This document shows, piece by piece, positions 62,901 to 64,000 of a DNA stretch of 64,000 nt. Position 1 is the stretch's first letter; the number at the start of each line of letters is the position of its first letter. The position numbers and the translations under genes are program-made. The stretch is from Streptomyces zaomyceticus (GTDB taxonomy: Bacteria; Actinomycetota; Actinomycetes; Streptomycetales; Streptomycetaceae), in contig NZ_BNBZ01000004.1 in NCBI RefSeq assembly GCF_014656215.1, positions 310,001 to 374,000 on the forward strand, written 5' to 3'. The notes under the pieces are model-generated. The model saw only the letters and a program-made list of their open reading frames with translations, was not told the DNA's origin and ran no database searches.

Positions 62901-63614
62901 GCCGACCCCGGGCCGGTGCTCGCCGCCTTCGGGGCCCGGCTGCACGGCACGGGTGAGGTTCCCGCCGCCGCCCTGCGGGCGCTCGCCGAGGTCGACACGC
63001 CCGCGCTCGCCCGCCGCGTCACCGCCCTCGTCCGCGACTACGTCGCCCGCCACCCCGAGGGCGCAGGCCACGTGGCCGTCTTCGTCGACCGCCGGTTCGA
63101 GGACGGCCCGGCGGCCAGGTCCGTGCTCTTCCCGCTGGTCACCGGCCTGATCCGGGGCCGCCCCGCGCAGGTGCGCCGGGCCCTCGCCCCGGTTCTCGCG
63201 GCCCCCGGCAGCGGTGCCTCCCGTCATCTGCGGGCCGAACTGCTCGACGTACTCCTGGAGCACGAGCGCTACGAGTCGGAGACGGGGGAGCACACCGTCC
63301 TGGACGCCCTCCTGACGGCCGCCGCCGAGGGCGCGGACCGGCGCAGCGAGCCGCGCACCAAGGAGCTCACCCACCGGGCCGGCGCCCTGTGGGCCCGTAC
63401 CCCCGAGGGCGCGGGGCGGCTCGACCCCGCCCTCGCGGGACTCGTCCGGGAGTGGCCCGTGTTCGCCGCCCTCCTCGCCGGCTGGACGGTCGCCGACCCC
63501 GGCCACTGGGCACCGCTGCTCGGTTCGGAGACCCTCCGGACCATGCTGAGCCACGGCACTTCCATGCCGATGCGAACCGATGGCCGTGAGCATGGCAGTC
63601 TTAGACCTGCGTAA
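59994..63614 (+). CDS. Trypsin-like / STAND-type ATPase with degenerate protease domain
   Basis: A 1206-aa protein from ATG 59994 (GRGDLATLVRICDLAGRPRG). Residues 1-195 resemble a trypsin-like domain: His36 in TVVTSHEAVDG is in place, but the Asp position reads SGLALVRT and the Ser position reads GDAAGGPVLD (usual GDSGGPV), so catalysis looks lost. An ATPase follows with Walker A GAPGTGRTTALAAL near residue 258 and Walker B-like LLVLLDGPEEM near 345. A Pro-rich linker covers about 589-662. The C-terminal half is helical and repeat-like. The architecture resembles STAND sensors linked to proteases in conflict systems. It sits between truB and ribF; I believe this position is conserved in streptomycetes, which argues for a housekeeping use. 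Confidence 0.75.
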   Translation: MGRGDLATLVRICDLAGRPRGTGFLADHHGTVVTSHEAVDGLSRVVLHAPGDRTWLAEAEAVTALPESGLALVRTEGLGVRPLPVATRAEIEPGTYVRIAAHGWREARVLGPAAVTYTATDRFHTLADALELVIGTEGAEALRLGGDAAGGPVLDTTTGTVLAVLGTALHGDRQGAGYAVPLRPAGPLSALLRRNAATVPAYGPDLNLAGILELTATSTGPAPEPDPWPEPVERPDCVREFARFTAGEVPVLALVGAPGTGRTTALAALCARRARGVAPAPTVRLRGADLRAEDGSLADAVGRALHQAGRIVAASGASGDTTTATPERAAALAHAAGRPLLVLLDGPEEMPPLLAHRLADWTTATEAWLRAHHVHLVTACRPEHWERAGALYNPRALHRPATGPGAGLPAALVLGSYSETEARSVREGYGIGEADLAEADARHPLALRLLAEVRTALPGDVPGRPGREEIFTAYLDLMCLRTAVRIAAGSRPLVRGAAVRRLAARVTGQVHEAARRCLGPGHGVLDRASFEELFPWREGWASAVLTEGLLVPAGSGYRFAHEEVADWVQAAHLDLDGALRALLGPGADAPPPPEPGAPIPPTSAARAPSPPTAGPAPVPVPAPGPVVVSAPGPVAVPGPAPVPAPGVPRQRTPAEARPPVPRHRIGPVLQALLLLHHERGPAGLAPRLAALVEALDGFAGEEGGEPGDGPWWAARLFGESVRRLGDPRPYLPVLRLLADRIGAHAERHAVFAGFGPAFWLGLPLGEDERIDLLRRLVPADPPPGPEARDDRALDAVDALLAADPRGVQPLLCRWFGDDRPLPAVPGATVASAAQALLRAHRALAVDDLCEALVATAHPLADGLLAALAADEPSAVCRAVDRWAHDDGRPERRVAAATYGHLVAGHATGSADRELLRFAALALLARPGDQSLHGAALGLLIRDPHTRARHLPRALAEPRVPAGALAEALAADPGPVLAAFGARLHGTGEVPAAALRALAEVDTPALARRVTALVRDYVARHPEGAGHVAVFVDRRFEDGPAARSVLFPLVTGLIRGRPAQVRRALAPVLAAPGSGASRHLRAELLDVLLEHERYESETGEHTVLDALLTAAAEGADRRSEPRTKELTHRAGALWARTPEGAGRLDPALAGLVREWPVFAALLAGWTVADPGHWAPLLGSETLRTMLSHGTSMPMRTDGREHGSLRPA

Positions 63615-63645
63615 TCGGCGAACAGGCGGACGAGGAGCGGTCACA

Positions 63646-64000
63646 GTGCAGCGCTGGCGTGGCTTGGAGGACATCCCCCAGGACTGGGGGCGCAGCGTCG
63701 TCACCATCGGCTCCTACGACGGTGTGCACCGCGGGCACCAGCTGATCATCGGGCGCGCCGTCGAGCGCGCGAGGGAACTCGGCGTCCCCTCCGTCGTGGT
63801 CACCTTCGACCCGCACCCCTCGGAGGTCGTCCGGCCGGGCAGCCATCCGCCGCTGCTCGCCCCGCACCACCGGCGTGCCGAACTGATGGCCGGCCTCGGG
63901 GTGGACGCGGTGCTCGTGCTGCCGTTCACCGCCGAGTTCTCCCAGCTGTCCCCGGCCGCCTTCATCGTCAAGGTGCTCGTCGACAAGCTGCACGCGAAGG
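63646..64000 (+). CDS. ribF: Bifunctional riboflavin kinase/FMN adenylyltransferase, N-terminal part
   Basis: The frame from GTG 63646, after GAGGAG, is open to the window edge (118 codons). QRWRGLEDIPQDWGRSVVTI is followed by the nucleotidyl-transferase motif GSYDGVHRGHQLIIGRAVER, then VVVTFDPHPSEVVRPGSHPP and VDAVLVLPFTAEFSQLSPAA. This is the FAD synthetase domain of RibF, which turns riboflavin into FMN and FAD. The motif has Tyr where most have Phe. The kinase domain lies beyond the window. Confidence 0.94.
   Translation, partial: MQRWRGLEDIPQDWGRSVVTIGSYDGVHRGHQLIIGRAVERARELGVPSVVVTFDPHPSEVVRPGSHPPLLAPHHRRAELMAGLGVDAVLVLPFTAEFSQLSPAAFIVKVLVDKLHAK

Noticed and set aside
59892..63707. A 1271-codon minus-strand open frame
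   Set aside because: Antisense shadow of the STAND-like gene, with Gly/Glu/Arg-biased composition and no recognisable domain.

Overview
The window looks like the core chromosome of a Streptomyces or a very close actinomycete. GC is very high with strong GC3 bias, GTG starts are common, many genes overlap by ATGA, and the right half carries housekeeping blocks typical of this group: dxr-rseP-ispG, proS, and rimP-nusA-ylxR-infB-DUF503-rbfA-truB-ribF. No rRNA, tRNA or CRISPR was seen.

Left block (1-20106): polyamine and GABA use plus chitin. After the 5' part of a NADAR-family gene on the minus strand comes a probable operon: gamma-aminobutyraldehyde dehydrogenase, a complete putrescine/spermidine ABC importer (binding lipoprotein, ATPase, two permeases) and a PuuB-like FAD oxidoreductase. 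A small hypothetical protein, a GH18 chitinase with a DasR-type operator, a PAP2 phosphatase, gabT, a VirD4/TraG-like membrane ATPase, a PucR-type regulator, an EamA transporter and a second aldehyde dehydrogenase follow. Together they would take up polyamines, turn aminobutyraldehyde into GABA and send it to succinate. A 59-bp MITE-like hairpin at 8179-8237 and a one-ended relic at 16999-17015 are both bounded by CTAG.

Island (20142-38914): about 18.7 kb bounded by a 24-bp direct repeat with one mismatch, which I read as attL and attR. It carries a frameshifted tyrosine integrase, a decayed copy of an LppU/SCO3897-type gene and its intact paralogue, and a large secreted polymorphic-toxin locus: a LamG surface protein, a 2179-aa RHS protein with an unrecognised C-terminal domain, and a small lipoprotein that is the best immunity candidate. 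It also holds an FG-GAP repeat protein, a 58-aa secreted peptide, a TrmB/LuxR-type regulator and a DUF6087 protein. No replication, transfer or excisionase gene was recognised. The integration point is inside the terminator hairpin of the upstream aldehyde dehydrogenase gene, and inverted 10-bp sites sit almost symmetrically on either side of the core.

Right block (39032-64000): acyl-CoA dehydrogenase, an EPSP-synthase-like gene, dxr, site-2 protease, ispG, two GNAT acetyltransferases and proS. A minus-strand group follows (slipin, degenerate aminoglycoside-kinase-like protein, ferritin-like protein, lipoprotein), then the translation/transcription-factor operon from rimP to truB. A trypsin-STAND-like ATPase with a degenerate protease domain lies between truB and the partial ribF at the right edge. 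A notable hidden feature is an 11-bp triplicated sequence upstream of infB that creates three overlapping mini-ORFs, one in each reading frame.
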